From: Kibdelosporangium persicum
GTDB taxonomy: Bacteria; Actinomycetota; Actinomycetes; Mycobacteriales; Pseudonocardiaceae
Assembly: GCF_013280595.1 (NCBI RefSeq)
Contig: NZ_JAAATY010000003.1
Span: 310,001-374,000 of the forward strand
Reading direction: 5' to 3'
DNA length: 64,000 bases
How positions within the stretch are numbered: the first letter of the stretch is position 1; every line of letters begins with the position of its first letter. Positions 28,205 through 37,020 of the stretch are shown here, piece after piece. A program made the translations under genes and the position numbers. The notes under the pieces are model-generated. The model did no database searches. It was not told the DNA's origin and worked only from the letters and a program-made list of their open reading frames with translations.

Positions 28205-28819
28205 CCAGAAAATGAGCGAAGCGGCCAGGGACGGCGCTCGTTCATCGAGGCGGCCCGGCGGGCGCAGATCGTGCAGGCGGCGATCGAGACCATCGCCGAA
28301 CTCGGGTACACCAAGGCGTCGTTCGCACGAATCGCGCGTCGTGCCGGCGTGAGCGCGGGGTTGATCAGCTATCACTTCGCCAACCGCGAGGAACTGATCA
28401 ACCAGGTGATGATCACCGTGCACGAGTCGATGGACGCCGACCTGACCGCGCGGATCGAAGGCTCCACGAGCCACACGGAGTCACTGCGACGGCTGATCGA
28501 GGGATACGTGCACTACTGCGCGGCGCACCCGAAGGAACTGATCGCGATCAGCCGCATCGCGGCCAACGCCACCGAGGCACGCGAGTGGTCCGAAGGACAG
28601 CGCGACTCGACACTCGGCGAGCTGGAAGACATGTTCCGCGGCGGCCAGGAAAGCGGCGAGTACCGGCGGTTCGCGCCGCGGGTGATGGCGCTGACGCTGA
28701 TGGCGGCGCTGGAGAACGTGTCGCGCGAACTGTTCGAGCGGCCGGACACGGACGCCGCGGCGTTCGCGACCGAACTGGCCGACTTGTTCGACCACGCCAC
28801 ACGCGGAACAACCCTGTGA
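28199..28819 (+). CDS. TetR family transcriptional regulator
   Basis: 206 residues from ATG at 28199 (an upstream in-frame TTG at 28181 is less likely). The DNA-binding domain has IVQAAIETIAELGYTKASFA and IARRAGVSAGLISYHFANREEL, the usual helix-turn-helix. The ligand domain (about 75-206) is short and carries no motif I recognise. Divergent from the secreted TIM-barrel gene, the likely target. Its stop lies within the arm of a strong terminator shared with pdxS. Confidence 0.92.
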   Translation: MQPENERSGQGRRSFIEAARRAQIVQAAIETIAELGYTKASFARIARRAGVSAGLISYHFANREELINQVMITVHESMDADLTARIEGSTSHTESLRRLIEGYVHYCAAHPKELIAISRIAANATEAREWSEGQRDSTLGELEDMFRGGQESGEYRRFAPRVMALTLMAALENVSRELFERPDTDAAAFATELADLFDHATRGTTL

Positions 28820-28845
28820 TCGAATCATCCGATCACAGGGTTGTT
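28807..28845. terminator. Bidirectional terminator between tetR and pdxS
   Basis: A perfect 16-bp stem (AACAACCCTGTGATCG at 28807-28822, CGATCACAGGGTTGTT at 28830-28845) with a seven-base loop lies between the convergent tetR and pdxS genes and includes the tetR stop codon. Confidence 0.9.
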
Positions 28846-28859
28846 GAGCCTGAAATCTC

Positions 28860-29765
28860 TTACCAGCCGCGCTCGGCCAGGCGGTGCGGCTGCGGGATCT
28901 CGTCGACGTTGATGCCGACCATCGCCTCGCCGAGGCCGCGCGAGACCTTCGCGATCACGTCGGGGTCGTCGTGGAAGGTGGTGGCCTTCACGATCGCCTC
29001 CGCGCGCTGCGCCGGGTTGCCGGACTTGAAGATGCCGGAGCCGACGAACACGCCCTCCGCGCCGAGCTGCATCATCATCGCGGCGTCCGCCGGGGTGGCG
29101 ATCCCGCCCGCGGTGAACAGCACGACCGGCAGCTTGCCGAGTTCGGCGACCTCTTTCACCAGCTCGTACGGCGCCTGCAGCTCCTTGGCCGCCACGTACA
29201 GCTCGTCCTCCGGCAGGTTCTGCAGGCGACGGATCTCCTGGCGGATCTTGCGCATGTGGGTCGTCGCGTTCGACACGTCGCCCGTGCCGGCCTCGCCCTT
29301 GGACCGGATCATGGCCGCGCCTTCGGTGATCCGGCGCAGCGCCTCACCGAGGTTCGTCGCGCCGCAGACGAAGGGCACGGTGAACTGCCACTTGTCGATG
29401 TGGTTGGCGTAGTCGGCCGGAGTCAGCACCTCGGACTCGTCGATGTAGTCCACCCCGAGCGACTGGAGCACCTGGGCCTCGACGAAGTGCCCGATCCGGG
29501 CCTTGGCCATCACCGGGATGGACACCGCGGCGATGATGCCGTCGATCATGTCCGGGTCGCTCATCCGGGACACGCCGCCCTGGGCGCGGATGTCGGCGGG
29601 CACGCGCTCGAGCGCCATCACCGCGACGGCACCGGCGTCCTCGGCGATCTTGGCCTGCTCGGCGGTGACCACATCCATGATCACTCCGCCCTTGAGCATC
29701 TCCGCCATACCGCGCTTCACACGGGCGGTCCCGGTCTGCGGGACGGATTCTGGGCTGGTGGTCAC
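28860..29765 (-). CDS. pdxS: Pyridoxal 5'-phosphate synthase subunit PdxS
   Basis: 301 residues, full length. [20 protein letters not shown] with the first active-site Asp, [20 protein letters not shown] containing the Schiff-base Lys region neighbours, [16 protein letters not shown], and [16 protein letters not shown] are all conserved. It condenses ribose 5-phosphate and glyceraldehyde 3-phosphate with ammonia from PdxT to form PLP. GTG at 29765 has AGAGGA upstream. In mycobacteria pdxS and pdxT are close; here a permease, a TIM-barrel gene and a TetR gene separate them. Confidence 0.97.
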   Translation of the reverse strand: MTTSPESVPQTGTARVKRGMAEMLKGGVIMDVVTAEQAKIAEDAGAVAVMALERVPADIRAQGGVSRMSDPDMIDGIIAAVSIPVMAKARIGHFVEAQVLQSLGVDYIDESEVLTPADYANHIDKWQFTVPFVCGATNLGEALRRITEGAAMIRSKGEAGTGDVSNATTHMRKIRQEIRRLQNLPEDELYVAAKELQAPYELVKEVAELGKLPVVLFTAGGIATPADAAMMMQLGAEGVFVGSGIFKSGNPAQRAEAIVKATTFHDDPDVIAKVSRGLGEAMVGINVDEIPQPHRLAERGW

Positions 29766-30038
29766 GGAAGTCGTCCTCTCGACGTAAGGATGGGTTCACC
29801 ATCAATCGTACGGCGAACGTGGCCCCCTCCCACGGGCCAATCTAACGCAATATCACCAGGCCACTTCGTCAAAGCCGCAGCGTGTGGCCCCTGTCACCCC
29901 CACTCGGTCGACTACGACGGCGTTACTACCACTGGATGGCACGCGGCCGCTGGGGTTGTCCCCGACCTGCGAACGGGTGTGAGATCGAGCACATCGTGTC
30001 CTGCAGCTGAACACTGTCCGTGCGGGAGGTTGAGGGCT

Positions 30039-32159
30039 ATGGCTGGTAAACACACCGAGAACGGAGACGCCGGAGCCGCGGTCGCTGTGGACGACCCGGC
30101 CAAAGTGCGCAACGTGGTCCTGGTCGGGCCGTCCGGTTCCGGAAAGACCACACTGACAGAAGCCCTGCTCACCGCGGCCGGTGTGTTGTCGCGAGCGGGC
30201 TCGGTCACCGAAGGCACGACCGTGTGCGACCACGACCCGGCGGCCGTCCGCCAGCAGCGTTCGGTCGGGTTGTCGGTCGCGCCACTGATGCATGACGGCG
30301 TGAAGATCAATCTCATCGACACGCCCGGATACGCGGACTTCGTCGGTGAACTGCGGGCCGGGCTGCGCGCCGCGGACGCGGCGTTGTTCGTGGTCTGCGC
30401 GGCTGAAGGCGTGGACGCCGCGACCGTCGCCGTCTGGGAGGAGTGTGCCGCCGTCGGCATGCCCCGGGCGGTGATCGTGGCGAGGCTCGACCACCAACGC
30501 GCCGACCCGGAGAACGAGATCGCGGCCTGCCGGGACGCGTTCGGCGCCGGTGTCCTGCCGTTGTACCTGCCCGCCAAGAACGGCCTGGTCGGGTTGATCA
30601 CCCAGCGGTTCTACGACTACTCCGACGGCTATCCGCCGAAGATGGGCGAGCCGGACCCGGCCGACCTGGAACGGATGACCGAAGCGCGCAACGAGCTCAT
30701 CGAGGGGATCATCGCCGAGAGCGAGGACGAGACCCTGATGGACCGGTACCTCGCCGGTGAGGACCTCGACCAGGACATCCTCATCGCGGACCTGGAGAAG
30801 GCGGTCGCGCGCGGCTCGTTCCACCCGGTCATCCCGGTCTGCTCGGCGACCGGCGTCGGGCTCGCCGAAGTACTCGACGGCATCAAGCGCGCCTTCCCGT
30901 CCCCGTTGGAGCACCAGCTTCCGGAGGTCACCGACCCGAACGGCAAGGCGCCCGAGAAGCTGCGCGCGGACCCGGACGGTCCGCTCGCGGCGGAAGTCGT
31001 CCGCACCGCGGTCGACTCGTATGTCGGACGCGTGTCGTTGGTGCGCGTGTTCTCCGGGACGCTACGACCGGAACGTGCCGTGCACGTGTCCGGTCACGGC
31101 ATGGCCGAGCGCGGGCACGAAGACCATGACGTCGACGAACGCGTGGCGCACATCTACTCGCCTTTGGGCGCGACTCTGCGGGAAGTGCCGTACTGCGTCG
31201 CGGGCGACTTGTGCGCGTTGACCAAGGTCGGTTCGGCGGAGACCGGCGACACGGTCTCCGCGCCTGAGCACCCGTTGTTGATGGCGCCATGGCAGATGCC
31301 CGAGCCGTTGCTGCCGGTCGCGGTCGTGGCCAAGACGCGCAGCGACGAGGACACCATGGCGCGTAACCTCGCGCGGCTCGTCGCCGGTGACCCGACACTT
31401 CGGTTGGAACGCAACGCGGAGACGCACCAGCTTGTGTTGTGGTGCATGGGCGAGGCGCACGCGGACGTGGTGCTGGCACGACTGCGCTCAGGCGGCGCGG
31501 ACGTGGACACCGAACCGGTGAAGGTCGCGCTGCGCGAGACGTTCGCCGCGCCGGCGAAGGCCAAGGGCAGGCACGTCAAGCAGTCCGGTGGGCATGGCCA
31601 GTACGCGGTGTGCGACATCATCGTCGAGCCGTTGCCGCGCGGCGGCGGGTTCGAGTTCGTCGACAAGATCGTCGGCGGGGCGATCCCGAACCAGTTCATC
31701 CCGAGCGTGGAGAAGGGCGTCCGGGCGCAGCTCGAGCGCGGCCTGCTGTCCGGCTACCCCGTGGTGGACATCAGGGTCACGCTGGTGGACGGCAAGGCGC
31801 ACAGCGTGGACTCCTCGGACGCGGCGTTCCAGACCGCCGGGTCGATCGCGCTGAAGGAGGCGGCCGCGGCCGGTCAGATCACGTTGCTCGAACCGGTCGA
31901 CACGGTGACCGTGCGGCTGCCGGACGAGCACCTGGGCACGGTGCTCGGCGACCTGTCCAGCCGCCGCGGCCGGGTTCTGGGCACCGAGGCGGACACGTCA
32001 CCGGGGTACTCGGTGATCCGCGCGGAGGTCCCGGCGACACAGCTGATCCGGTACGCGATCGACCTGCGGTCGCTCAGCTCCGGGTCGGCGACGTTCACCC
32101 GGGAGTTCAGCCGGTTCGACCCGCTGCCGCAGAACCTCGTGGCCGGCATGACCGGCTAA
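30039..32159 (+). CDS. fusA2: Elongation factor G-like protein (EF-G2)
   Basis: 706 residues with all five EF-G-type domains. G1 is GPSGSGKTTL and G3 is DTPGYADFVGEL, but the usual NKxD guanine-specificity motif is replaced by RLDH in VIVARLDHQRAD, and the G2 region is altered, as in the paralogous EF-G2 (FusA2) group rather than canonical EF-G. Domain IV has the GHGQYAVCDI strand typical of translocases. Cellular role of this paralogue is unclear. ATG at 30039 follows GGGAGG. It lies far from any ribosomal operon. The long open frame upstream is only antisense of pdxS. Confidence 0.92.
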   Translation: MAGKHTENGDAGAAVAVDDPAKVRNVVLVGPSGSGKTTLTEALLTAAGVLSRAGSVTEGTTVCDHDPAAVRQQRSVGLSVAPLMHDGVKINLIDTPGYADFVGELRAGLRAADAALFVVCAAEGVDAATVAVWEECAAVGMPRAVIVARLDHQRADPENEIAACRDAFGAGVLPLYLPAKNGLVGLITQRFYDYSDGYPPKMGEPDPADLERMTEARNELIEGIIAESEDETLMDRYLAGEDLDQDILIADLEKAVARGSFHPVIPVCSATGVGLAEVLDGIKRAFPSPLEHQLPEVTDPNGKAPEKLRADPDGPLAAEVVRTAVDSYVGRVSLVRVFSGTLRPERAVHVSGHGMAERGHEDHDVDERVAHIYSPLGATLREVPYCVAGDLCALTKVGSAETGDTVSAPEHPLLMAPWQMPEPLLPVAVVAKTRSDEDTMARNLARLVAGDPTLRLERNAETHQLVLWCMGEAHADVVLARLRSGGADVDTEPVKVALRETFAAPAKAKGRHVKQSGGHGQYAVCDIIVEPLPRGGGFEFVDKIVGGAIPNQFIPSVEKGVRAQLERGLLSGYPVVDIRVTLVDGKAHSVDSSDAAFQTAGSIALKEAAAAGQITLLEPVDTVTVRLPDEHLGTVLGDLSSRRGRVLGTEADTSPGYSVIRAEVPATQLIRYAIDLRSLSSGSATFTREFSRFDPLPQNLVAGMTG

Positions 32160-33121
32160 CGCACCGACCTGGTCTGTCCGTCCCAGCCGGACTCCAGGAG
32201 GCCCGGCAGCAGATCGGCGAGCTGGACGGGATAGACGGTGTCGGTGGTGGAGCGCAGGTCGGCTGCGCTCCACCAGCGATGCTCGTCGATCGTGTCCAGC
32301 TCGATCCGGTCGAACCCCGACGTGTCCACTGTGGTCGTCGGCGTCCTGGCGACGAAGAACCACTCTTCGGCGTCGTAACTGCGGCCGTCGAAACTGAACA
32401 CCACCCGGCGCCGCCAGACCGGACCGGTCAGTTGGTCGTCGTCGAGTTTGATGCCGGTTTCCTCGTGGAGCTCCCGCAGCGCCGCGGCACGGATGTCCTC
32501 GTCCGGTTCGACGCCGCCGCCGACGGTGAACCAGAACGTGTCGTTCGCGTCGCCGGGGTTGCTGCCGTGGAACAACAGCACGCGGCCTTCACCGTCGAGC
32601 AACAGCACGCGCGCTGACGGCCGTGGCACGGGAGCCGCTTCGCCGTTCAGTTCCGGTTCGGCGATCTCGAAGTACTCCGGCTGCGGCGCGGTTCCGGCCA
32701 GTTTCAGCCAGCGGACCGTTCGGCGACGACGTTGTGCCAACGTGTCGCGGACCGCGTCGTTGTGCACCCTCCGAGCGATCACCACGCGTTGCTCCGCGTC
32801 GACGAGTTCGGCGACCAGCGCGAGCGGAAGCCGGACGCGTTCGACGGCGGCGAGTTCCCGGCTCAGTTCGTTCTCGGCTGCTTCACGGTCCTGCCGCGGT
32901 GCCCTTTCGGCGTGGTCGGCGACCTCCCGCAGCGACGCCGGCGCCGCTCCGGCCGCGGCGACCGCGCGCGCGACGACTGCGCGGCGCGCGAGTGCGGCTT
33001 CCAACGCGGCCCATGCGGCGTCTGTCCGGATGTGCAGGCGGTCCAGCCGGTTGGCGGTCGCCAGCAACCAGGCCACCAGGATCACCACCAGCGGGACGAC
33101 GATGAACAGAACGGTGGTCAC
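32156..33121 (-). CDS. Membrane protein with LemA-like N-terminus and C-terminal NUDIX domain
   Basis: 321 residues. An N-terminal helix (about 3-22) followed by NRLDRLHIRTDAAWAALEAA and a long helical region resembles the start of LemA-family proteins. The C-terminal half (about 165-300) is a NUDIX hydrolase with GGGVEPDEDIRAAALRELHEETGI, matching the Gx5Ex7REUxEExGU box. Substrate is probably a nucleoside diphosphate derivative, not known. It starts with GTG at 33121, overlapping the pimA stop; mycobacteria have a membrane NUDIX protein in the same place. Its stop overlaps that of EF-G2 by four bases. Confidence 0.82.
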   Translation of the reverse strand: MTTVLFIVVPLVVILVAWLLATANRLDRLHIRTDAAWAALEAALARRAVVARAVAAAGAAPASLREVADHAERAPRQDREAAENELSRELAAVERVRLPLALVAELVDAEQRVVIARRVHNDAVRDTLAQRRRRTVRWLKLAGTAPQPEYFEIAEPELNGEAAPVPRPSARVLLLDGEGRVLLFHGSNPGDANDTFWFTVGGGVEPDEDIRAAALRELHEETGIKLDDDQLTGPVWRRRVVFSFDGRSYDAEEWFFVARTPTTTVDTSGFDRIELDTIDEHRWWSAADLRSTTDTVYPVQLADLLPGLLESGWDGQTRSVR

Positions 33122-34248
33122 GGCGCCTCACCGACGTGCCGTGGGTCGGCGGCGATCGCGGCCTCGTAGACCCGCAGGACCTGGCCGGCGATCACCGACC
33201 AGTCGAACGCGGCGACGCGCCGCGCGCCCTCGGCGGCCAACGTGGAGCGCTTCGCGGGATCTCGGAGCAATTCGCGGAGCGCTCGGGCCAATTCGGTCGG
33301 ATTGCCCACCGGCGTCACCACCCCCGCTGCCGCGTCGTCGAGTACCCGCCGGAACGCGTCGAGATCGCTCGCCACCACCGGAGTGCCCGCGGCCATCGCC
33401 TCAAGCAGGATGATCCCGAAGCTCTCGCCGCCCGTGTTGGGCGCGCAGTAGACGTCGACGCTGCTCAACGCGCGTGCCTTGGTCTCGTCGTCGACCTGGC
33501 CCAGCAGGTCGATCCGGTCGGCCAGTTCCGGACCAGCCGCGCGCTTCAGGTCGTCGGGATCGCCCCGGCCGACCACCAGCAACCGCAGGTCGGGCATGTG
33601 CGGGACGAGCTGGCGCATGGCCGCCAGAAGCACCGGCATGCCTTTGCGCGGTTCGGTGAACCGGCCGACGAACCCGATCGTCGGCCCCTGGCGGGGATAG
33701 CCGTCGAGCGGCTCGGCGTCGGCGAAGAACGCCACGTCGACGCCGTTCGGGATTTGCACCGCGTCGCCGCCGAGGTGCTCCACCTGCACTCGCCGGGCGA
33801 GCGCGGACACCGCGATGCGCGCGGTGATCTTCTCGAGGAACGGCTGCAACACGACCTGGAACGCGTTCAGCGCCCGGGATTTTGTCGTCGACGTGTGGTA
33901 GGTGGCCACGATCGGGCCCTCGGCGACGATGAGCGCCAGCAGGGACAAGCTCGGTGCGATCGGCTCGTGCAGGTGGAGCACATCGAAGTCATGCTCCCGG
34001 ATCCATCGGCGCACTCGCGCGTACGACACCGGACCGAACGACAGCCGCGCCACCGAACCGTTGTACGGGATGCCGACCGCCCGGCCGGCCGGCTGGACGA
34101 AGTCGGGCAGCGGCGTGTCCTCGTCGGCGGGTGCGAGCACGGCCACCTCGTGGCCCATCTTGCGGAACGCCTTGGCCATGTCGACGACGTGGGCCTGGAC
34201 TCCCCCGGGGACCTCGAAGGAGTACGGGCACACGACACCGATCTTCAT
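33118..34248 (-). CDS. pimA: Phosphatidylinositol alpha-mannosyltransferase PimA
   Basis: 376 residues, GT4 fold. It opens MKIGVVCPYSFEVPGGVQAHV, has VLHLHEPIAPSLSL, the catalytic loop YHTSTTKSR, the nucleotide-sugar contacts GRFTEPRKGM and the EX7E region ESFGIILLEAMAAGTPVV. It transfers the first mannose from GDP-mannose to phosphatidylinositol on the cytoplasmic membrane face. ATG at 34248 overlaps the patA stop. The block pgsA-patA-pimA is the start of PIM and lipomannan synthesis and is conserved in mycobacteria and their relatives. Confidence 0.95.
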   Translation of the reverse strand: MKIGVVCPYSFEVPGGVQAHVVDMAKAFRKMGHEVAVLAPADEDTPLPDFVQPAGRAVGIPYNGSVARLSFGPVSYARVRRWIREHDFDVLHLHEPIAPSLSLLALIVAEGPIVATYHTSTTKSRALNAFQVVLQPFLEKITARIAVSALARRVQVEHLGGDAVQIPNGVDVAFFADAEPLDGYPRQGPTIGFVGRFTEPRKGMPVLLAAMRQLVPHMPDLRLLVVGRGDPDDLKRAAGPELADRIDLLGQVDDETKARALSSVDVYCAPNTGGESFGIILLEAMAAGTPVVASDLDAFRRVLDDAAAGVVTPVGNPTELARALRELLRDPAKRSTLAAEGARRVAAFDWSVIAGQVLRVYEAAIAADPRHVGEAP

Positions 34249-35144
34249 TCGCCGAGCGCTTCCCCGCGGGCGTGCGGCAGGTCGGAGATCCAGAGCTTCT
34301 GCAGCATGTGCCAGTCGGCGGGGTGTTCGGCGATGTCCTTGGCGAAACTGTCGGCCATCGCCTGGGTCGCGGCCGGGATGTCCGCGCGGGACTCGACCAG
34401 CCGCGGCGAATGCAGTCGCAGGCCCCACCCATCGTCGGTGAAGATGTTGTCGCCGATGGCGAGTGTCGCGCCGGTGCTCGCGGCCAGCCGGGCCGGGCCG
34501 GCGGGCATCCGGGTCTCCTCGCCGAAGAACGTCACCGGGATGCCCGACCTGGTCAGGTCACGGTCGGCCACCAGGCAGACGATGCCGTTGTTCCTCAGCC
34601 GCTCGATCATTCCCCGGAACGAGCCGCTGCCGGTCAGGGGCTGCACGTCGAAACCGAGCGACCGGCGATACGCCAGGAACCGTTCCCAGACCGATTCAGG
34701 CTTGAGCCGTTCGGCGACGGTGGTGAATTCGCCGTAGGTCTGTGCCAGCCAGATGCCGGAAGCGTCGAAGTTGCCGGTGTGCGGCACCACGAGCACCGCG
34801 CCTTTGCCGCGGTCCAACGCGGCGTCGATCACGTCACGGCCGATGACGACGGTGTTGATCTGCCGCGCGATCGCCCGGTGATCCATGGTCGGCAGCCGGA
34901 AGACCTCTTTCCAGTACCGCGCGTACGAGCGCATGCCTTGCCGGACGAGTTCGTCCAGTTCCTTGGGCGTCGCGCCCGGCACGACACGGGTCAAGTTACG
35001 CCGCAACTGCTGCGCGCCCGAGCCGTCGCGCAGTGCGGCGAGATCGGCGCCTGCCTGGAACGCGGCGCGCGCCACGAACTCCGGCAGGGCCTTGACCAGG
35101 CCCCACCCGGTTCCGTAGGCGGCATCGATCAGCCGTTCCTTCAC
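34245..35144 (-). CDS. patA: Phosphatidylinositol mannoside acyltransferase PatA
   Basis: 299 residues, lysophospholipid/lipid A acyltransferase fold. The catalytic HX4D motif is HTGNFD in VLVVPHTGNFDASG, with LVADRDLTRSGIPVTFFG further on. It acylates the mannose of PIM1/PIM2. GTG at 35144 overlaps the pgsA stop (GTGA), and its own stop overlaps pimA, so the three genes are translationally coupled. Confidence 0.94.
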   Translation of the reverse strand: MKERLIDAAYGTGWGLVKALPEFVARAAFQAGADLAALRDGSGAQQLRRNLTRVVPGATPKELDELVRQGMRSYARYWKEVFRLPTMDHRAIARQINTVVIGRDVIDAALDRGKGAVLVVPHTGNFDASGIWLAQTYGEFTTVAERLKPESVWERFLAYRRSLGFDVQPLTGSGSFRGMIERLRNNGIVCLVADRDLTRSGIPVTFFGEETRMPAGPARLAASTGATLAIGDNIFTDDGWGLRLHSPRLVESRADIPAATQAMADSFAKDIAEHPADWHMLQKLWISDLPHARGEALGE

Positions 35145-35752
35145 GCCGTCTCCTCCTGCGCCGCGTGGTAGACCGCGACCAGCCGCTGGATCACCGTGAC
35201 CACCGACAGGACTGCGAGCAGCCATAACGCGACGTGCAGGGCGTAGGGAACACCGAACCCGTACAGCCCGGTACCGACCAGTGTGATGATCAGGCGTTCC
35301 GCGCGCTCGACGATTCCCACATCGGCGTGCAGGCCGGACGCCTCGGCCCTGGCTTTGACGTACGAGATGACCTGGCCGCTGACCAGGCAGATCAACGCGG
35401 CGGCACCCAGCATGCGGTTCTGCGCGACAGCCAGGCAGTACCAGGCGACGGCCGCGCCGAGCGCACCGTCGGCGATCCGGTCGCAACTGGAGTCCAGCAC
35501 GCCGCCGAACTTGGTGCCCTTGCCCTTGGCACGGGCCATCGCACCGTCGAGCAGGTCCAGCATGGCGAATCCCCACACGACGAACGTGCCGGCGACCAGT
35601 TCGCCCCGAGGAAAGAACCACATCGCACCGAGCACCGCACCGACGGTGCCGATGACAGTCATCGCGTTGGGCGTGAGGCCGAACCGGACAAGCCATGCGC
35701 CGATCGGATCGGTCACGCGCGAGACCGAAGCACGGGCGAAGATGTTCAGCAT
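35141..35752 (-). CDS. pgsA: CDP-alcohol phosphatidyltransferase (PgsA, phosphatidylinositol phosphate synthase)
   Basis: 203 residues with about six helices. The family motif DG(x)2AR(x)8G(x)3D(x)3D reads DLLDGAMARAKGKGTKFGG followed by VLDSSCDR. In this genomic context it should make phosphatidylinositol phosphate from CDP-diacylglycerol and inositol phosphate for PIM synthesis. ATG at 35752 has no clear ribosome binding site. In Mycobacterium a HIT gene and thrS lie directly upstream; here 2 kb with a MarR/YceI pair intervenes. Confidence 0.94.
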   Translation of the reverse strand: MLNIFARASVSRVTDPIGAWLVRFGLTPNAMTVIGTVGAVLGAMWFFPRGELVAGTFVVWGFAMLDLLDGAMARAKGKGTKFGGVLDSSCDRIADGALGAAVAWYCLAVAQNRMLGAAALICLVSGQVISYVKARAEASGLHADVGIVERAERLIITLVGTGLYGFGVPYALHVALWLLAVLSVVTVIQRLVAVYHAAQEETA

Positions 35753-35820
35753 GAGGTTTCGGCGGGCACCCTGATCGACTCGGTTAGCGGCAAGCGCAGC
35801 CTAACCGCTGGCCTGGCCGG

Positions 35821-36315
35821 TCAGAACTCGGCCCGCAGCTCCACCTTGGCCTTCGCGCACTGGGGGGCGAGTCCCGCGGAGATCGCGGCGGAGATCTGCT
35901 CGAGTTGCTCGAGTTGCTCGGGCGTCAGCACGTCGAACAGGTGCTCGCGCACAGCTGTGACATGCCCGGGTGCCGCCTTCTCGAGGATCTTGAAACCTTC
36001 CTCGGTGAGCTCGGCGAACTGCCCGCGCTTGTCGCTTTCGCAGGCGCGCCGGCGCACCCAGCCCGCTTCCTCCAACCGGGACACCGCGTGCGAAAGCCGG
36101 CTCCGAGACGAACGACACATCGCGGCGAGCTCGCTCATCCGCAGCGACCGGTCCGGCATCTCGGAGAGCACCGCGAGGATCTCGAAGTACGCGAGCGGCA
36201 TGCCGGAGTCGCGCTGCATCTGCCGGTCGAGGTGCTCCATGAAGGCGCCGGTCGCTCCGAGAAAGCCGCGCCAGATCGTCTGCTCGCGGGGGTCGAGCCA
36301 CCGGACCTCTGTCAT
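35821..36315 (-). CDS. MarR family transcriptional regulator
   Basis: 164 residues. Winged-helix domain with LAYFEILAVLSEMPDRSLRMS, ELAAMCRSSRSRLSHAVSRL and the wing DKRGQFAELTEEG; flanking helices form the dimer interface. ATG at 36315 is preceded by GGATGGGG. It is divergent from yceI across 87 bp containing a clear palindrome, so it probably represses itself and yceI. Likely ligand unknown. Confidence 0.92.
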   Translation of the reverse strand: MTEVRWLDPREQTIWRGFLGATGAFMEHLDRQMQRDSGMPLAYFEILAVLSEMPDRSLRMSELAAMCRSSRSRLSHAVSRLEEAGWVRRRACESDKRGQFAELTEEGFKILEKAAPGHVTAVREHLFDVLTPEQLEQLEQISAAISAGLAPQCAKAKVELRAEF

Positions 36316-36335
36316 GACCCCATCCTACCCCATGG

Positions 36336-36384
36336 TTGAACTCTAAACTATATTGCGCTAGGATCTGGTTGAAGGTTCAACCAG
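36336..36384 (+). promoter_or_regulatory. yceI promoter with MarR-type operator
   Basis: A -35 box TTGAAC (36336-36341), a 17-bp spacer and a -10 box TAGGAT (36359-36364) point toward yceI. Directly downstream is the perfect palindrome CTGGTTGAAGGTTCAACCAG (36365-36384, nine-base arms). An extra half-site GGTTGAA (36334-36340) overlaps the -35 box. The arrangement fits repression by the divergent MarR protein at both sites. Confidence 0.75.
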
Positions 36385-36402
36385 CCCACGAAAAGGATAG
36401 AC

Positions 36403-36951
36403 ATGAGCACCCCGACCATCAACATCCCTGGTTACCAGACCGGCACCTGGGCGATCGACCCGATTCACTCGGACGTCTCGTTCATCGTCCGCCACTTGGG
36501 TGTCTCAAAGGTCCGTGGCCAGTTCAACACCTTCTCCGGTGAGATCGTCACCGCCGAGGACCCGCTGCAGTCGACCGTGACCGCGACGATCGACGCCGGT
36601 TCGTTCCACACCCGGCAGGAGCAGCGCGACAACCACGTGAAGGCCGAGGACTTCCTGCACGTGGCGGACCACCCGGAGATCAAGTTCGTGTCCACGGGCA
36701 TCCGCCAGGACGGTGCGGACTTCCTGCTCGACGGCGAACTGACCATCCGCGGCGTGACCAAGCCGGTCACCCTGGAGCTGGAGATCAACGGCTTCGGCCA
36801 GGGCCCGGACGGCACCCCGGTGGTGGGCATCTCGGCCAGCACCGAGATCAACCGCAAGGACTTCGGCGTGCACGGCGGTGCCGCGAGCCCGATGGTCGGC
36901 GAAAAGATCAAGATCGCCCTCGAGATCGAGGCCGGCCGCACGGCGGAGTGA
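36403..36951 (+). CDS. YceI family protein
   Basis: 182 residues starting MSTPTINIPGYQTGTWAIDP with ATG at 36403 behind AAAGGA. YceI lipocalin-like fold: IDPIHSDVSFIVRHLGVSKV, then HPEIKFVSTGI and LTIRGVTKPVTLELE. Members bind isoprenoid or amphiphilic ligands. There is no signal peptide, so this copy is cytoplasmic, as in many actinobacteria. Regulated by the divergent MarR protein (inference from the operator). Confidence 0.93.
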   Translation: MSTPTINIPGYQTGTWAIDPIHSDVSFIVRHLGVSKVRGQFNTFSGEIVTAEDPLQSTVTATIDAGSFHTRQEQRDNHVKAEDFLHVADHPEIKFVSTGIRQDGADFLLDGELTIRGVTKPVTLELEINGFGQGPDGTPVVGISASTEINRKDFGVHGGAASPMVGEKIKIALEIEAGRTAE

Positions 36952-36992
36952 CTTCTCGAAGCGCTTCTCGTTGCGTGCCAACGCAAGCATGT

Positions 36993-37020
36993 TGCCCCCG
37001 GCGCCTCTGGCCCGGGGGCA
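36993..37020. terminator. Terminator after yceI
   Basis: TGCCCCCGG (36993-37001) pairs with CCGGGGGCA (37012-37020) around a ten-base loop, 41 bases past the yceI stop. A smaller hairpin TTGCGT/ACGCAA (36971-36986) precedes it. Confidence 0.75.

Noticed and set aside
28884-30038. In-frame extension upstream of EF-G2 giving a 1091-residue protein
   Set aside because: The extension runs antisense through pdxS; ATG at 30039 has a good ribosome binding site and gives the normal family length.
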